A stretch of 64,000 bases of DNA from Trochalopteron elliotii (Eukaryota > Chordata > Aves > Passeriformes > Leiothrichidae), in the NCBI GenBank assembly GCA_024734555.1, contig JANPWX010000009.1, forward strand, positions 227,410 to 291,409. Reading direction: 5' to 3'. Positions within the stretch are counted from its first letter, which is position 1. Every line of letters starts with the position of its first letter. The notes beneath the pieces were generated by a model, which made no database searches, had not been told where the DNA came from, and was given only the letters and a program-made list of their open reading frames with translations. A program made the translations under genes and the position numbers. Below are positions 62,891 through 64,000 of the stretch, piece by piece.

Positions 62891-63759
62891 AACAACTATG
62901 CTGCAATTCTGCAATGACAAGCAATGTTATGTGCAAGAATAGCTGTCATTAAAACATTTGAGGTATTTTTGTTCTTGAAAAGGTAATATAATCCCACTTA
63001 TTGAACACAAACTTTTGTTTTGAAATGTGGCCAAAATGAACTCATAAATGTGGTAATCTTTTAAAATTCAGCACTGGTCTGAAGAATATTTAGTGTGCAC
63101 GTTGGGAAAGAGCTCTGGGCTTCTGAATCAATGACAGAGGAACAGACCCTGGCCAAGGTGTTTTGCTGTTTTTGGGGGGAGGGGGTTTGGTTTGTTTTTT
63201 TAGGATTCCAGTGAGGACAGGTAAGATGAAGGCAAACACTGAAACTTCCTGCTTTCCTGAATTACTGCTGTAATTACTTGTTTTGACATCTGAAAAATAT
63301 GAGCTGTTCTAACCTCCCAATTTTCCTTGCATTCCACATGCTGTATATTAGCATGAGTAGAGGGAGAAACTGTTATAGAACAAAAGCAATACAGCTTTAC
63401 TAAATGTGAAATATGGAATGAGGTTTTACAGGAAACCAAAGTTTTTTTTAGGGCTCAGAGGAATAAGAAGCTGAACATGTATGAAGAATTCAGGCTTTAT
63501 TTAAGCCTTTTCTTCTCTTTTGTATGTGCCTTTTTAATTTATTCTTTTTTAATGCTGTGTAACTTTAAACTCACCTTTTCAAAGAAGATGACCTAGAAGC
63601 CTGCCACGAGGCAGGTGTAGTCTCTGTCTACAACCTCTTGAAATTTGCTTTTTACGGGTCTGTATTCCGTGGTGGACTTGTCCCCTTCGCATTTTGGCAA
63701 TTTCACAACTCATTCACAGAAGCTCTCTCAGACCTGTGAATTGAATTCCAGACCTGTGG
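62891..63759. other. Intergenic, no gene recognised
   Basis: AT-rich run with T-rich patches between the CR1 copy and the CpG-dense stretch at the window end. No exon, repeat family or RNA gene seen. Confidence 0.5.
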
Positions 63760-63885
63760 TGGCGGAGAGGAGACCGTGGGCAGCTCGGCGAGGCGGGGAT
63801 GGAGCTCGCAGCCGGGCGGAGAGGCTGTGACCTGACACACGGGGGAGGGCGGGAGAGCCCAGAGCTTTTCCCTGCGTGAAAACAG
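63760..63885. promoter_or_regulatory. CpG-dense, GC-box stretch (possible promoter)
   Basis: About twelve CpGs in roughly 120 bp, with Sp1-type GC boxes aggcgggga (63791) and agggcggga (63846). This is the second-densest CpG cluster in the window. It may be the edge or core of a CpG-island promoter. On mammalian gene order the next plus-strand gene after IYD would be PLEKHG1, so a 5' non-coding exon of that gene is one possibility, but no exon boundary or known coding sequence is visible. A 26-codon ATG frame at 63799-63879 is not recognisable. Confidence 0.4.
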
Positions 63886-63900
63886 TAGAAACAGTAGCCC

Positions 63901-63947
63901 TTTTTTTTTTTTTTTTTTAATTTTTTTTTTTTTTTTTTTTTTTTTTT
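63901..63947 (+). repeat. Long T tract at window end
   Basis: Eighteen T, then AA, then twenty-seven T. It directly follows the CpG-dense stretch. It may be the reversed poly(A) of a retrocopy inserted on the minus strand, or simple low-complexity DNA; the assembly length may be unreliable here. The last 53 bases show nothing further. Confidence 0.9.
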
Positions 63948-64000
63948 ATGCCCCATTCCCTTCTTCTTCCCGGGGCTGTTGCATCTACACCACATGAGTA

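Noticed and set aside
63799..63879. 26-codon ATG frame in the terminal CpG stretch
   Set aside because: Too short, no resemblance to the start of PLEKHG1 or another protein I know.
1..64000. CRISPR arrays, operons or other prokaryotic systems
   Set aside because: No spaced direct repeats of that type, and gene structure, introns and repeats are those of a bird.

Overview
The window looks like a songbird (passerine) chromosome segment, almost all of it non-coding. Three things point there. (1) The only recognisable coding exon, near the left edge, is the last exon of iodotyrosine deiodinase (IYD), an animal thyroid gene. (2) The interspersed repeats are CR1 LINE fragments with the avian 3' ends (tails such as attctatgattct). 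(3) One repeat, at about 41.8-41.94 kb, joins a tRNA-Ile-like head to a CR1-like tail, the architecture of the passerine SINE family TguSINE1. The species cannot be named from the sequence alone.

Layout. 1-1205: 3' part of the last IYD intron, with a CR1 scrap. 1206-1388: IYD terminal exon, 60 codons plus stop. 1389 to about 1760: IYD 3' UTR with an ATTAAA signal. 2161-2345: a small, very CpG-dense island with promoter-type motifs. 2420-3094: two adjoining CR1 fragments. 3.1-62.6 kb: a gene desert, AT-rich, with no exon I can defend. Its identifiable content is a strong CTCF-type motif beside a CpG-retaining patch (10.08-10.29 kb), a perfect DR4 nuclear-receptor element (18.44 kb), a second CpG patch with splice-like signals (36.06-36.16 kb), a CR1 (36.6-37.0 kb), the tRNA-Ile SINE (41.8 kb), a 115-nt tract of only G and T (45.66-45.78 kb), an AAT microsatellite (60.67-60.72 kb) and a 15-bp perfect inverted repeat (62.1-62.3 kb). 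62.65-62.89 kb: another CR1 tail. 63.76-63.88 kb: a CpG-dense, GC-box-bearing stretch followed by a long T tract at the window end.

Context (established knowledge plus inference). In mammals the gene downstream of IYD on the same strand is PLEKHG1, separated by a large interval. If that order holds here, the CpG islands at 2.2, 36.1 and 63.8 kb are the best places to look for non-coding first exons or promoters of PLEKHG1 or of lncRNAs. None is proven. No CRISPR, operon, prokaryotic or intact mobile system is present. Nearly all ATG-started open frames in the desert are short, unrelated to any family I know, and typical of chance.
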